The notes under the pieces are model-generated. The model was given only the letters and a program-made list of their open reading frames with translations. It made no database searches and was not told the origin of the DNA. This document shows, piece by piece, positions 1 through 12,512 of a stretch of DNA of 64,000 nt; position 1 is the first letter of the stretch; the number at the start of each line of letters is the position of its first letter. The DNA comes from an uncultured Bifidobacterium sp. (GTDB taxonomy: Bacteria; Actinomycetota; Actinomycetes; Actinomycetales; Bifidobacteriaceae): positions 1 through 64,000 of the forward strand of contig NZ_CASEXV010000076.1 in assembly GCF_949292005.1 (NCBI RefSeq), written 5' to 3'. The translations under genes were made by a program, and so were the position numbers.

Positions 1-103
1 CACCATGCGTGGACGCTGAGCCGACCACAACCCGGACACCAAGCGGCCACGCAACGAAACATGCTCGTAACCCAGCAGGGCGAGTCAACAGCAGGGGCGC
101 TTC

Positions 104-109
104 TAGACT
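104..109 (+). promoter_or_regulatory. possible -10 box of glnA
   Basis: TAGACT matches TATAAT at four of six positions and lies 37 nt before the glnA start, leaving room for the Shine-Dalgarno sequence GAAAGGAG at 131-138. No convincing -35 hexamer was found. The rest of bases 1-145 contains no gene I can support. Confidence 0.3.
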
Positions 110-145
110 TGTGAGGCGTAGGCTCTTCATGAAAGGAGCGGTCCA

Positions 146-1582
146 TTGACTGCACTCGAAACCAAGGCGGATGCTGAGGCCCTGATCAATCAGGAGGGCG
201 TGGAGTATGTCTCCGTACGCTTTACCGATCTGATCGGCGTTCAGCAGCACTTCACAGTGCCCGCAAGCGAATTCCTCAAGGACGCTTTCGACGAGGGAAT
301 GCCGTTCGACGGCTCCTCAGTTCAGGGATTCCAAGCCATCAACGAGTCCGATATGAAGCTCGTTCCGGATGTTTCCACGGCGTTCATCGATCCGTTCCGC
401 AAGCACAAGACCCTCGACGTCGCGTTCTCCATCGTCGATCCGATCACCGACGAGGCCTATTCGCGCGACCCGCGTCAGGTGGCGGGCAAGGCCGAGGCCT
501 ATCTGAAGTCCACCGGCATCGCCGACACCGCGTCGTTCGCACCCGAGGCCGAGTTCTTCATCTTCGACAAGGTGCGCTACGAGAACAGCATGCGCCGCTC
601 CTTCTATGAGGTCGACTCAATCGAGGCGCCGTGGAACTCAGGCGTCGACACCGAAGATGACGGAACCCCGAACATCGGGTTCAAGAACCGCGTGAAGCGC
701 GGATACTTCCCGGTTCCTCCGGCAGACCACAATCAGGATCTGCGCGACGACATGGTCGCCAACCTTCAGAAGGTCGGACTGATTCTCGAGCGTTCGCACC
801 ATGAGGTCGCAGGAGCGGGACAGCAGGAGATCAACTACCGCTTCAACACGTTGCAGCACGCGGGCGATGACCTCATGAAGTACAAGTACATCGTTCATGA
901 GACCGCCGCGCTCGCGGGCAAGGCCGCCACCTTCATGCCCAAGCCCATCGCAGGCGACAACGGCACTGGAATGCACTGCCATCAGTCGCTGTGGCGTGAC
1001 GGCAAACCGCTGTTCTACGACGAGAAGGGCTACGGCGGTCTGTCCGACATCGCCCGGTGGTACGTCGGAGGCCTGATCAAGCACGCCGCCTCGGTTCTCG
1101 CGTTCACGAACCCGTCGCTGAACTCGTACCATCGTCTGGTTCCCGGATTCGAGGCGCCCGTCAACTTGGTCTACTCGGCCCGCAACCGTTCCGCGGCCAT
1201 CCGCATCCCGCTCGCTGGAACCAGCCCCGCGGCCAAGCGCATCGAGTTCCGCGCTCCGGATCCCTCGTCGAACCCCTTCCTGGCCTTCTCCGCACAGCTG
1301 ATGGCCGGCCTCGACGGAATTCTCAACCACATCGAGCCTCCGGCTCCCGTGGACAAGGATCTCTACGAGCTTCCTCCGGAGGAGCACGCGGGCATCAAAC
1401 AGGTTCCTGGCTCCCTTACCGAGGCCCTGAACGCGCTTGAGGAGGATCACGACTTCCTCTCCGCCGGCGACGTGTTCACCGAGGACCTTATCGAGACGTG
1501 GCTTGACCTCAAGCACGGCGAGATCGATCAGGCCCGTCTGGCTCCGACTCCTCTCGAGTACGAGCTCTACTTCCACATCTGA
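146..1582 (+). CDS. glnA: glutamine synthetase type I
   Basis: Makes glutamine from glutamate, ammonia and ATP in the cytoplasm and is the entry point of nitrogen assimilation. The 478-residue protein has the usual GSI length and order of motifs: an N-terminal beta-grasp part, FDGSS near residue 54, the [10 protein letters not shown] metal/ATP loop, and [13 protein letters not shown] in the active site. [10 protein letters not shown] near residues 404-413 carries Tyr407 at the adenylylation position of the GSI-beta subclass, so GlnE-type control is expected from family knowledge. The start is a TTG, chosen because GAAAGGAG lies 7 nt upstream and the protein then begins MTALETK. It stands alone and is followed by two hairpins. 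Confidence 0.97.
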   Translation: MTALETKADAEALINQEGVEYVSVRFTDLIGVQQHFTVPASEFLKDAFDEGMPFDGSSVQGFQAINESDMKLVPDVSTAFIDPFRKHKTLDVAFSIVDPITDEAYSRDPRQVAGKAEAYLKSTGIADTASFAPEAEFFIFDKVRYENSMRRSFYEVDSIEAPWNSGVDTEDDGTPNIGFKNRVKRGYFPVPPADHNQDLRDDMVANLQKVGLILERSHHEVAGAGQQEINYRFNTLQHAGDDLMKYKYIVHETAALAGKAATFMPKPIAGDNGTGMHCHQSLWRDGKPLFYDEKGYGGLSDIARWYVGGLIKHAASVLAFTNPSLNSYHRLVPGFEAPVNLVYSARNRSAAIRIPLAGTSPAAKRIEFRAPDPSSNPFLAFSAQLMAGLDGILNHIEPPAPVDKDLYELPPEEHAGIKQVPGSLTEALNALEEDHDFLSAGDVFTEDLIETWLDLKHGEIDQARLAPTPLEYELYFHI

Positions 1583-1589
1583 TTCTTAC

Positions 1590-1619
1590 GCTGGTGTCGG
1601 GTGATTGCCCGACACCAGC
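1590..1619 (+). repeat. perfect 12-bp hairpin after glnA
   Basis: GCTGGTGTCGGG (1590-1601) pairs perfectly with CCCGACACCAGC (1608-1619) around a 6-nt loop, starting 7 nt after the glnA stop. No T-run follows, so it is not a classical intrinsic terminator. It could stabilise the 3' end of the mRNA or act as a first pause ahead of the stronger terminator at 1680. Confidence 0.6.
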
Positions 1620-1679
1620 ACATCCCGCGGCACCAGCGTGGATGAGAAACACCGATGTGAGCGCAATGTGATTTTTATT

Positions 1680-1719
1680 GGGGATCCCGGCGGATGCACT
1701 TCCGCCGGGATCCCCTTTT
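1680..1719 (+). terminator. intrinsic terminator of glnA
   Basis: A 15-bp perfect stem (1680-1694 with 1701-1715), 6-nt loop, followed by TTTT at 1716-1719. It lies about 100 nt after the glnA stop and before the convergent mrp gene. The opposite strand has no T-run at the corresponding end, so it looks one-directional. Confidence 0.85.
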
Positions 1720-1801
1720 GTGTGCAGCGAAGCCGCCATGCGAATGTCCAGATCCACCGACAACCACCCGGCGATTCAGCAATCCGCCGGTTCGCGAGAC
1801 C

Positions 1802-2965
1802 CTACGATTCGTCAATCGGATCCATCAAAGTGCGGGCAAGTCCTTGGAAAGCCTCGGATAACTCCGAATGGGCCAACCTGCCGGACGGATCAAGCACCGC
1901 CGGTCTTCCAGCCTCGTCAATCTCACGAAGCGCCGGCTCAAACGGCAGTCGCGCCACAAGGGGAACCGGATGACCCAGATCCTTGGAGAGCTGCTCACTG
2001 ACCCGACCCCCCCCACCGTGTCCGAAAAGCTCAATCCGTTCTCCCCTATGGTCAAACCAGCTCATGTTCTCCACCACCCCGCGCACCCTCATCGGCACCT
2101 GCAACGCGACGAGTCCGGCCCTGACCGCCACTTGGGATGCGCCAAGCTGCGGGGTGGTCACAACGACCAGCTCCGCGTTCGGAAGCGCCTGCGCCACGGA
2201 GATGGCCATATCCCCCGTTCCCGGAGCCATGTCCAGCAGCAGCACATCGGGCTCACCCCACCACACGTCCGACAAGAACTGCTCCAATGACCTTTGCAGC
2301 CGCGGCCCCCTCCACAGAATCGCCCTATCCGATCCGGCGAACATACCGATGGATATCAGCTTCACCCCCCAGGACACCACAGGCATGAGCATTCCGTTGA
2401 CATTGGTCGGCTGCTGATGCACGCCGAAGAGTGTGGGCTGGGAGAATCCATAGACATCCGCGTCGATCACTGCCGTGTTGTATCCGAGAGCCGCGAAGGT
2501 CGCGGCGAGATTGGCCGTCACTGATGACTTGCCCACTCCTCCCTTACCGGAGGCGATGGCGAAGATGCGCGTTGCGCACGTCTCCCGGTTGAAGGGGTTG
2601 CTTCGTCTTTCGGCTTTGAGCGACGCCACGAGATCGGCGAGCTTGTCCTGGCTCATCGTCGACACTTCGATATGGGGAATCAGCCGGGCCGGCGCGTAGG
2701 AAACCACCGCACCCATGATCTGATCCGTGATGGTGCGCGACAGCGGGCATCCGGCGATGGTGAGCTCGACATGCACGGTCACATCGAAGCGATGAGGATC
2801 ATCCGCCACGGCGACCGCCCGCACTCCCGCGATCATGCCCAGCTCGACCACCGACCGTCCCAGCTCCGGATCGATGACTTTCGCAAGACGCGCGCGGATG
2901 GCCTTCTCGACCGCGACCTCCTCTTCCCTATCAGCTGTGCCATCGTGAGTATCCGTCATCACCAT
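1802..2965 (-). CDS. mrp: Mrp/ApbC-type P-loop ATPase, Fe-S cluster carrier
   Basis: Predicted cytoplasmic Fe-S cluster scaffold or carrier of the Mrp/NBP35 family, 387 residues. Residues about 18-95 form a MIP18 (DUF59) domain with the conserved Cys in TIAGCPL (Cys73). Residues 136-380 form the ParA/MinD-like ATPase with the deviant Walker A SGKGGVGKSS (139-148) and a DMAPGTGD motif. The C-terminal ENMSWFDHRGER segment lacks the CxxC found in many Mrp proteins, so any cluster would need other ligands; as I recall several actinobacterial Mrps also lack it. The start is ATG at 2965 because AAGGAGG sits 8 nt upstream. It lies about 100 bp downstream of ligA on the same strand. Confidence 0.9.
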   Translation of the reverse strand: MVMTDTHDGTADREEEVAVEKAIRARLAKVIDPELGRSVVELGMIAGVRAVAVADDPHRFDVTVHVELTIAGCPLSRTITDQIMGAVVSYAPARLIPHIEVSTMSQDKLADLVASLKAERRSNPFNRETCATRIFAIASGKGGVGKSSVTANLAATFAALGYNTAVIDADVYGFSQPTLFGVHQQPTNVNGMLMPVVSWGVKLISIGMFAGSDRAILWRGPRLQRSLEQFLSDVWWGEPDVLLLDMAPGTGDMAISVAQALPNAELVVVTTPQLGASQVAVRAGLVALQVPMRVRGVVENMSWFDHRGERIELFGHGGGGRVSEQLSKDLGHPVPLVARLPFEPALREIDEAGRPAVLDPSGRLAHSELSEAFQGLARTLMDPIDES

Positions 2966-3066
2966 CCGAGCCGCCTCCTTGGATCCATTACCCGATACAC
3001 CCTATCGTGGCGTCACGCGGCATGCCAGAGCCGGCCGGACACAAACCCATACGGCGATTCCCCCCG

Positions 3067-5919
<2,853 letters not shown>

Positions 5920-8900
5920 TCAGGCGTTCAACGAACGAAGGAACTGCATCTGCACAAGATCGAGACCCGCGACATCGGCATCTTCCATCCGAGCCGCCGC
6001 CAAGGATAGCGTGCGGGCCGGGACGAAAAGCCCCTCATCCACACATACCCTTGCGGCGGAGCGGACGATGTGCGATACCTCCGTGCGCGGCCACACGGGA
6101 ACACCGTGCTTCTCCAGAACGTCCTGGGCATCCGGAAGATCCACGGGCACGCGGATATGCTGGGACCTCATCCGCGCCATAAGCTCCTGAAGCTCGCCAT
6201 CCAAAGCCGATATGTGTCCGGGCGCGATGGACCCGCTGACCATATATGCGGCCGCCGCAACAGAGAACTCGTCGCGCATCCACGCGGCGTAGGCGAAGCG
6301 GTAATAGGCGAACGCGGCGTCATCGCGGTCGAGACAGACGCGCAGGGCGTTCAGACATGCCGCCCTCGCCGAATCCCAATCCTCACGACGTGCCAGCTGT
6401 ATCGCCAGCTTCATGTGGGACAGCGGGTAGGCGGGAGCGTAGGCGACCAGGGCGTTGAGATGGGACAGCGCGGCCTCGGCCCTGCCCATCTGCGACAGCA
6501 CATCGGCAAGCTCGATATGCGCGTAGAAGAGATTGTCGGGAATCAGAACGGTGCGCTCGTCCGGAGTGGCGAAAAGACGGTTGTATACGACGCGTTCTGC
6601 GTATGAGTTGAAATAACGCGGGACGCCGGGGGCCGACGCGAAGACCTCATCGACCCGCAACACGGCCTTGCCCAGATGATCCACGGCCTCGTCCGCGTGT
6701 CCGGAGAAAAGAAGATCGCGCGCCTTGACGCGGTCGGAGTCAAGATCCTTCGACAAACTGAAAACCGGATCGGGCGTGTCCTGACCATCGATGATGGCCC
6801 CGCCCACCTCGGACGACATCTCGCGCAGCTCGGGATCTCCCACCGCATCGATGATTCGTATCGCCTTCTGCGCGCGGGAGACGCTGTCCCGATCCCCGCT
6901 CGCCGCGAGATGATGTAAATCCGTCACGGCCCGCTGCAATAGATCGACGCGCTGGATCGACAGACCCGTGATGCCGGACACACCCAGAACCCCACGCGCG
7001 CCATCGGAAAGAGCGACATCCGAAAACTCCGGCTCCTCCTGCGCTCCGGCGGGCGCAAAACGTGCGTCCCGCAGATCGAAATCGGCATCCACCGGGCGAA
7101 GTCCCCCATGCTCGTCCACATCCATCGACGCCTCGAACGATTGGTAGAAACGTCGGGGATCGGTCAAACCGTATGTTCTGAGCATCCGCATAAAACGGCG
7201 CCGGGTGAATGTGACGGTGACCACATTGCGCACAGTGGGGTTGCGCCGCAGAGCGGCAAGCGGGTCCTCCGCGCCATCCGCTGAGGATGTCCCCGGTCCC
7301 ATCTCTCCCCCCTGGTCGACATCTCCGTCATCGGACGATTTCCCATCCGTCCGGGTCCCATCCGGGCCGTTGTCCGTCGGAACGCTGAAAGCGACCTCGT
7401 CGATCTGCGCGTCTCTGACCAGCTCCTCGAAGCGCCGGTCCACTCCTCCCTCGCCGTCCCCGGAATCATGGGCGCCATGGTCGTCATGGGAATCCGCGGA
7501 ATCTTGATCGGAGGAAAGATCGCCGCGCCGGATGGCGTCACCCACCTGTGAGGAGACCACGGAATCCCCGTGGAGATCCCCATCCTTGGGATCGGCCTTC
7601 GAACCGCGGAATCCGTGGTCCGTGGTCCGCATGCTCTCAAAGGCAGCCAGAGCCTGGCTCATCAGACTCTCGATGGCGCAGTCCTGCTCCGCGACCGCCT
7701 CCTCAAGTCCCAGGGAGTCAATGTGCAACGAGACGGATGACACGCCCCGATCGGCCCCGAAGCCGATGGCGGCCATGATCAGCCCGACCCGAAGGTTGTA
7801 GTCGGCACTCATGGCGGCTCTCTCCTCCTCGGTGAGGTCGATCCAGCGTCGCGAGGAGTCATCGTACCTACGCATAGGCATCATCGACAACCCCGCGGTG
7901 GTGAATCCCAGCGCCACGTTTCCACCGCGGAGATCGTCGCGGAACTCCACATCGAATCGATATGGGAGCCGAAGCGTCCTAAGAATTCTGGCCATGGTCT
8001 GGCGGTACACCCATTCGGAGGATCCCGCACTGGCTCCATGCCGGTAAGCATCAGGCGTGGATGGATCCTCCTGGGCAATCATCCGGGACGTGCGCGACGC
8101 GACCGACACCAGACGGATGACCGGAGCTATCCCATCATCGTGCAGAGGATCAAGCGGCTCGTCCCCGCGGGGACGCAACGCGATCAACGCCGGGTCAAGA
8201 AGCAAGGCGGCATCGATGCGGGCCGCCTCCTCATGCGTCACGGTGTCTTCGGACGGCCCTGAACCACCTCTCGCCGCATATTCCAGACACGTGCTGACAG
8301 CCGCAAAACGGTTGAGGTTGCCTTCGATCCGCAGGGAGCGCAGAATGGCGGGAAAAGGAAGGGATGAGTTCCATCCCAGAATGTAGCTTCCCGAATAGCT
8401 TGACGCGAACAGGTGAAGGGGCTCCGCTCCATGCACCGGCTCCAGCGCGGACATGGGGTCCAAAGCGCCCGCCTGACCCATAAGATCGATGAAATACTCC
8501 TCCAACCCGGACACGCGCAGCCCGCGCGATCTCGCCACGCGCGCATCCTCGACGCTGCGGCGGATGGCGCCCATGGGAGACTCCCGATTAAGCCTTCGAA
8601 AGATGTTTCCCGATCCAAATCCCCACAATGATCCGCTATGGCGTGGCACAAGATAGGCCACGAGGAATCCCAAGGCGACCGCATCGCGATACTCCAGGGA
8701 CGTGCGAAGCGCCTCGGGAAGGGGTTCCCGCAACTGCTCAAGAGTGTACGATCCACCGGTGCGCCTCCATGCGGCCAGCCATATCATGTCGCCGGTGGAA
8801 TCCCTGCCGACCATGCCGCCGACGATATCGTGGGGACGGCCGTGCGGCGTATCCGGCCGAGCCGTCGAGGCCTCCTTGGTGAACAGGAAATCCGGCTGGG

Positions 8901-9297
8901 TTCCCCATGTGTCCATATTCGGATCGGAGCCAAGGAACACCCTTCCCTGTCCATCCGCGAAGGCCATCTGCGCGAATCGACCACGTCGGTCGAACGCTCC
9001 GATGGAGAACCCACGCGAGGACGCTCCTGGAAGCTGGGCCCACCCCAACCTCACACCGTCAGGGACACCACGCAAACCGTCATAGACTCGTCGACGCGCC
9101 CACACCGGAACTCGCATGGCACGCTCAACGGCATGCGCCAACGGGTCCTCACCAACGGGGCTCTCCGCACAATCCCGTCGGGCCACATCACCCAACACGC
9201 CAGCAGCTCGGCGGCATCCCGCCATGAATCGCCGCCACACACGACCCATCCCGCGCTCCGGCCCACGTCCATCGGGGAAACTGGTCAATCGAGGCAT
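5920..9297 (-). CDS. large TPR-containing protein of unknown function
   Basis: A protein of about 1125 residues that I do not recognise beyond its C-terminal third, which has TPR-like helix pairs (for example AHIELADVLSQMGRAEAALSH and LAIQLARREDWDSARAACL). The N-terminal two thirds are mixed alpha/beta with an acidic, Asp/Ser/Gly-rich linker roughly in the middle. No signal peptide or membrane segment is evident, so it is probably cytoplasmic. I place the start at ATG 9297 (MPRLTSFPDG) because GGGAGG lies 9 nt upstream; the frame is open 23 codons further. It ends 3 nt before the longest ligA start, so it probably leads the leftward unit with ligA and mrp. Confidence 0.7.
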   Translation of the reverse strand: MPRLTSFPDGRGPERGMGRVWRRFMAGCRRAAGVLGDVARRDCAESPVGEDPLAHAVERAMRVPVWARRRVYDGLRGVPDGVRLGWAQLPGASSRGFSIGAFDRRGRFAQMAFADGQGRVFLGSDPNMDTWGTQPDFLFTKEASTARPDTPHGRPHDIVGGMVGRDSTGDMIWLAAWRRTGGSYTLEQLREPLPEALRTSLEYRDAVALGFLVAYLVPRHSGSLWGFGSGNIFRRLNRESPMGAIRRSVEDARVARSRGLRVSGLEEYFIDLMGQAGALDPMSALEPVHGAEPLHLFASSYSGSYILGWNSSLPFPAILRSLRIEGNLNRFAAVSTCLEYAARGGSGPSEDTVTHEEAARIDAALLLDPALIALRPRGDEPLDPLHDDGIAPVIRLVSVASRTSRMIAQEDPSTPDAYRHGASAGSSEWVYRQTMARILRTLRLPYRFDVEFRDDLRGGNVALGFTTAGLSMMPMRRYDDSSRRWIDLTEEERAAMSADYNLRVGLIMAAIGFGADRGVSSVSLHIDSLGLEEAVAEQDCAIESLMSQALAAFESMRTTDHGFRGSKADPKDGDLHGDSVVSSQVGDAIRRGDLSSDQDSADSHDDHGAHDSGDGEGGVDRRFEELVRDAQIDEVAFSVPTDNGPDGTRTDGKSSDDGDVDQGGEMGPGTSSADGAEDPLAALRRNPTVRNVVTVTFTRRRFMRMLRTYGLTDPRRFYQSFEASMDVDEHGGLRPVDADFDLRDARFAPAGAQEEPEFSDVALSDGARGVLGVSGITGLSIQRVDLLQRAVTDLHHLAASGDRDSVSRAQKAIRIIDAVGDPELREMSSEVGGAIIDGQDTPDPVFSLSKDLDSDRVKARDLLFSGHADEAVDHLGKAVLRVDEVFASAPGVPRYFNSYAERVVYNRLFATPDERTVLIPDNLFYAHIELADVLSQMGRAEAALSHLNALVAYAPAYPLSHMKLAIQLARREDWDSARAACLNALRVCLDRDDAAFAYYRFAYAAWMRDEFSVAAAAYMVSGSIAPGHISALDGELQELMARMRSQHIRVPVDLPDAQDVLEKHGVPVWPRTEVSHIVRSAARVCVDEGLFVPARTLSLAAARMEDADVAGLDLVQMQFLRSLNA

Positions 9298-9335
9298 GCC
9301 ACACATCCTCCCAAGGCTCGTCGACATAACGCTTA

Positions 9336-9341
9336 TAGAAT
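9336..9341 (+). promoter_or_regulatory. -10 box for a possibly leaderless transcript
   Basis: TAGAAT lies 6 nt before the GTG at 9348. There is no Shine-Dalgarno sequence in front of that start, so transcription probably begins at or next to the start codon. No clear -35 was found. Confidence 0.4.
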
Positions 9342-9347
9342 AACGGT

Positions 9348-11603
9348 GTGATGATGCTCTCCCCAAGCCGGTCGAAGCGCCGCGGAACGCCCAAAATGCC
9401 GATCCTCGCGGTGCTGGTCATCCTGATCGTGGAGATATGCGTCTTCAATCTCCCGTTCTGGAGCACACTGTCCGCAAGCACCGACACAAGCTCGGCGACG
9501 AACACACTCGGATCCGGACTGTCTCGAACGTCATCGGGAGCCCTTAAGGTGACCGATCCGACGACGGCATGGCTTGAGGTCACCGCGGACGGCTCGTCGC
9601 CGTATGCGCGGATCGATCCAAGCGGAACGTCCTCAAGATCAACGAGTGCCGACAAGGACGACGGCGACCTCGTCTCCACCGTTCACGTCAGGCTCGACTC
9701 CGACGGCGCCGCGGGACGCGCCCGGTCCATCGACATAACGGTGCCGCGATCGCGCTACCTGAAAACCACCGCGACGCACACCATCAAACTCTGGATCCAG
9801 GAGCCGAAAGGAACCGTGGTCCCGATATCGGCCATCAGGGCGAACGTCCACGTTCCATTCCAGGTCAGTCCGGCCAGACTGGCGATTATAGCGGTCATCA
9901 TGCTTCTTGTGGCCGTCTGGAGACCCGGTTCGCGCTGGTGGTCCATCGAGGTCGATCCGCGCAGCAGACTCCAACGCGGGGGACTCATCGGCGCATGCCT
10001 TCTGCTTGTTGCGGTGTGTCTGGCCGCAGTTGTCCGTCAGCTGCTTTTCCCCGGACTTCTGTCCTTCCACGCTCCGGGAGGATATGTGTACGACTTCAAT
10101 CAGTATGGCCATGTCGCAGAATCATTGGCGAAAGGACGGGCCTGGCTTGATCTTCCCGTCCCCGACGAGTTGGTCTCCGCCTCCAACCCATACGATCCCC
10201 AAGTCCGCGAAAGGCTTCTCAATGAGGGCGTGACGCCCATCTACTGGGACTATGCCTTCCACAACGGGCATTGGTACTCGTATTTCGGAGTCATACCCGC
10301 CGTGGTTCTGTTCCTCCCCTACCACCTCATATCCCGTCTATGGATCGACGGTGGAGGGTCCCTGGCATCCTCCGCGGCCGTCCCGATCCTGCTCACGGTT
10401 TTTCTCATTCTCGACATCCGACTTGTTCTGCTTCTGCTGCGCCGCATCCGTCCCCATGCGTCCGTGGCGGCGGCAACGATATCGATCACGGTGAGCGTCA
10501 TCGGGTCGGGGGCCGCATATCTCTGGTATCAAAACGACTTCTATTCCGTCCCCCTAGCCTTCTCGCTTGTACTGAGCACAGCGGGGCTTCTTCTTTGGTT
10601 TACGGCCGCAACCGACAGCGGATCCATGGGACGTCTCACCGCGCGCTGGGGCGACGCGCCGGCGGTGAGCCTTCCGCGCGTGGCGGCCGGATCGCTTCTT
10701 ATGGCCGCGAATCTGGGAAGCCGTCCATCCTTCGTCCTTTTCGCACTGCTCGCGATACCGATATTCCATCGGCAGCTCTCATGCATCGCGTCCCACGACC
10801 CGGAGCGCGCGGCGCGGCCACTGCCACGCCGTCTCCTGACACTGGCCGCCGTCTCCGCGCTCCCCGCGTTGCTCGTCGCGATACCGCTGGGATGGTACAA
10901 CCTCGTGCGTTTCGGCTCCCCGATCGACTTCGGCGTCAACTATCAGCTCACCGTCGTGGACATGACCTCGTACTCGACCCCTCTGGCGAACATCCTTCCC
11001 ATGCTCGGCTACTACCTGTTCCTTCCCTTCCATACGATCGACACCTTCCCATGGCTGGCCACCTCTCCGACCCCGCTTCCCTACTGGGGCTACACGGAGC
11101 CTCTCACGATGGGTCTTTTCGTGGCGGCGCCCGCCATCATGCTGTGTCTCGCGGCTCCCGCGATGCGCCGTAGGTGGAGGACGAATGGCATGTGGCCCTT
11201 CCTGGTGGCGTGCACGCTTCTGGGACTTGCGATGGTTCTTCTGGACATCCTCAAAGGTGGTCTGGGATGGCGTTATATGTCAGATTTTGGCTGGATTCTC
11301 AGTCTTCCCGCAGTATGCGCCCTCACCGGTCTGCTCTCGGATGCAGGCACCCGTATGGATGCAGGCACCAGTATGGGAATGGGAATAAGCGGGGAGGCGG
11401 GAAAGGGACTCACCACGATGCGGCAAGCCCGCTTGAGGGGCATGGAAGTCGTCCTCCTTCGAGGGGCCGTTCTCCTTCTCGTGCTTTGGACCATCGGAGC
11501 CGCGTTGTGGTCGATGCTCGTCATTGGTCGGGACAATTCGCTGATACGTTCCGCTCCGGCGGTGTTCCACACCCTTCAGTCATGGTTTCTGCCCTGGCTG
11601 TGA
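9348..11603 (+). CDS. polytopic membrane protein with extracytoplasmic N-domain
   Basis: A 751-residue membrane protein I cannot assign. A hydrophobic segment at about 18-38 is followed by about 130 Ser/Thr-rich residues, probably outside the cell, then many transmembrane helices from about residue 173 on. A long loop after the third helix contains YVYDFNQYGHVAESLAKGRA and an Asn-Pro-Tyr-Asp segment. The overall layout, many helices with an acidic, aromatic outer loop, is reminiscent of GT-C glycosyltransferases, but no diagnostic motif is visible and this is inference only. A tandem 18-bp repeat adds DAGTRMDAGTSM in a late loop. GTG 9348 or the ATGs at 9351 and 9354 may be used. Confidence 0.65.
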   Translation: MMMLSPSRSKRRGTPKMPILAVLVILIVEICVFNLPFWSTLSASTDTSSATNTLGSGLSRTSSGALKVTDPTTAWLEVTADGSSPYARIDPSGTSSRSTSADKDDGDLVSTVHVRLDSDGAAGRARSIDITVPRSRYLKTTATHTIKLWIQEPKGTVVPISAIRANVHVPFQVSPARLAIIAVIMLLVAVWRPGSRWWSIEVDPRSRLQRGGLIGACLLLVAVCLAAVVRQLLFPGLLSFHAPGGYVYDFNQYGHVAESLAKGRAWLDLPVPDELVSASNPYDPQVRERLLNEGVTPIYWDYAFHNGHWYSYFGVIPAVVLFLPYHLISRLWIDGGGSLASSAAVPILLTVFLILDIRLVLLLLRRIRPHASVAAATISITVSVIGSGAAYLWYQNDFYSVPLAFSLVLSTAGLLLWFTAATDSGSMGRLTARWGDAPAVSLPRVAAGSLLMAANLGSRPSFVLFALLAIPIFHRQLSCIASHDPERAARPLPRRLLTLAAVSALPALLVAIPLGWYNLVRFGSPIDFGVNYQLTVVDMTSYSTPLANILPMLGYYLFLPFHTIDTFPWLATSPTPLPYWGYTEPLTMGLFVAAPAIMLCLAAPAMRRRWRTNGMWPFLVACTLLGLAMVLLDILKGGLGWRYMSDFGWILSLPAVCALTGLLSDAGTRMDAGTSMGMGISGEAGKGLTTMRQARLRGMEVVLLRGAVLLLVLWTIGAALWSMLVIGRDNSLIRSAPAVFHTLQSWFLPWL
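11341..11376. repeat. two 18-bp tandem repeats
   Basis: Unit 1 (11341-11358) is ATGCAGGCACCCGTATGG and unit 2 (11359-11376) differs at one base. They are in frame within the membrane protein and look like a recent duplication in a loop region. Confidence 0.8.
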
Positions 11604-11645
11604 CCGAATCCCCTCCTGGATGGATCGTTCTGCGCAGTCGCGCTC

Positions 11646-11651
11646 TATGAT
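11646..11651 (+). promoter_or_regulatory. -10 box before the ABC ATPase gene
   Basis: TATGAT matches TATAAT at five positions and is followed after exactly 6 nt by the ATG at 11658. No ribosome-binding site fits in between, so the message may be leaderless. No good -35 is visible. Confidence 0.45.
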
Positions 11652-11657
11652 GGATTC

Positions 11658-12512
11658 ATGCGTCTGCCTTGGATCCACCTGCATGACCGCGCCCACCACA
11701 CAGATGCGCGTGATGATGGACGGGGGTTGATATGGAATCTCTCCGACATGGGGCTGCGCTATCCAGACGGAACCACGGCGCTGGAGGGAGTCACCTGCCG
11801 GGTCTCGGCGCCGTTGACCGTCGTCCTGGGCTTGAACGGCTCAGGAAAGACGACTCTTCTCCGACTTCTTTCGGCACGTCTCGCTCCATCGTCCGGTTGC
11901 CTTGATGCGTCGTCGCCCGACGGCTCGCGGACATGGACCATGACACGGCGACGGGATAGACGGACTACAGCCAGGGATGTCGCCTTCGTCGGAATCGATG
12001 GAGCCACGGGGCTGGACGCGGATGACACCGCCGCATCAGCCGTGGCGCGCAGGGTCCGCTCACGATATCCCCGCGGAGAGGATGTGGACATGCGCACAGC
12101 CGACATCATGGGCCTGTGCCTTCTTTCCGACCGGCGCAAGGCACGTGTGTCCTCTCTGGATGTGCTCGGAACGCGTCGGCTCGCCATAGCCATGGCGCTC
12201 GCGGGGAATCCGCGTCTCATCGTTATGGATGAGCCCACGCGCGGTCTGGAGGGACCTCAGGCCAAGAAGATCGCGGGAATCATCAAGCGCTGCGGCCGTC
12301 AGGCCATCCTTTCGACGCATGACCTGGATCTGGCTGGAACGTTCGACGATCCGGGCAATCAGGCGTTGGTTCTGGACTCCGGACATCTGATCGGGCTTGA
12401 GAGCGTGGCTGACGGCCTACGGCGCTATCAGAAGACCATCGAGGCGCGTCTCAAAGGGTCTGTCCCGCCAGCCTACCAACCACATCAAGCAACGCGGTCA
12501 CATTCGCGATGA
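11658..12512 (+). CDS. stand-alone ABC-type ATPase with degenerate signature
   Basis: A 284-residue ATP-binding-cassette protein. Walker A is GLNGSGKTT, Walker B is LIVMDEPTRG and the H-loop is STHD, so ATP binding looks intact. The signature region reads VSSLDVLGTRRLAIAMAL where LSGGQ(x)QR is expected, so the second half of the composite ATP site is altered. No permease or substrate-binding gene lies beside it. It is possibly related to ECF-type or bacitracin-type export ATPases, but its partner is unknown. The last 62 bp overlap the 3' end of the convergent aminotransferase gene. Confidence 0.75.
   Translation: MRLPWIHLHDRAHHTDARDDGRGLIWNLSDMGLRYPDGTTALEGVTCRVSAPLTVVLGLNGSGKTTLLRLLSARLAPSSGCLDASSPDGSRTWTMTRRRDRRTTARDVAFVGIDGATGLDADDTAASAVARRVRSRYPRGEDVDMRTADIMGLCLLSDRRKARVSSLDVLGTRRLAIAMALAGNPRLIVMDEPTRGLEGPQAKKIAGIIKRCGRQAILSTHDLDLAGTFDDPGNQALVLDSGHLIGLESVADGLRRYQKTIEARLKGSVPPAYQPHQATRSHSR

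Noticed and set aside
638..1576. 312-codon open frame antisense to glnA
   Set aside because: Shadow of the strongly conserved glnA frame, with no ribosome site or motif.
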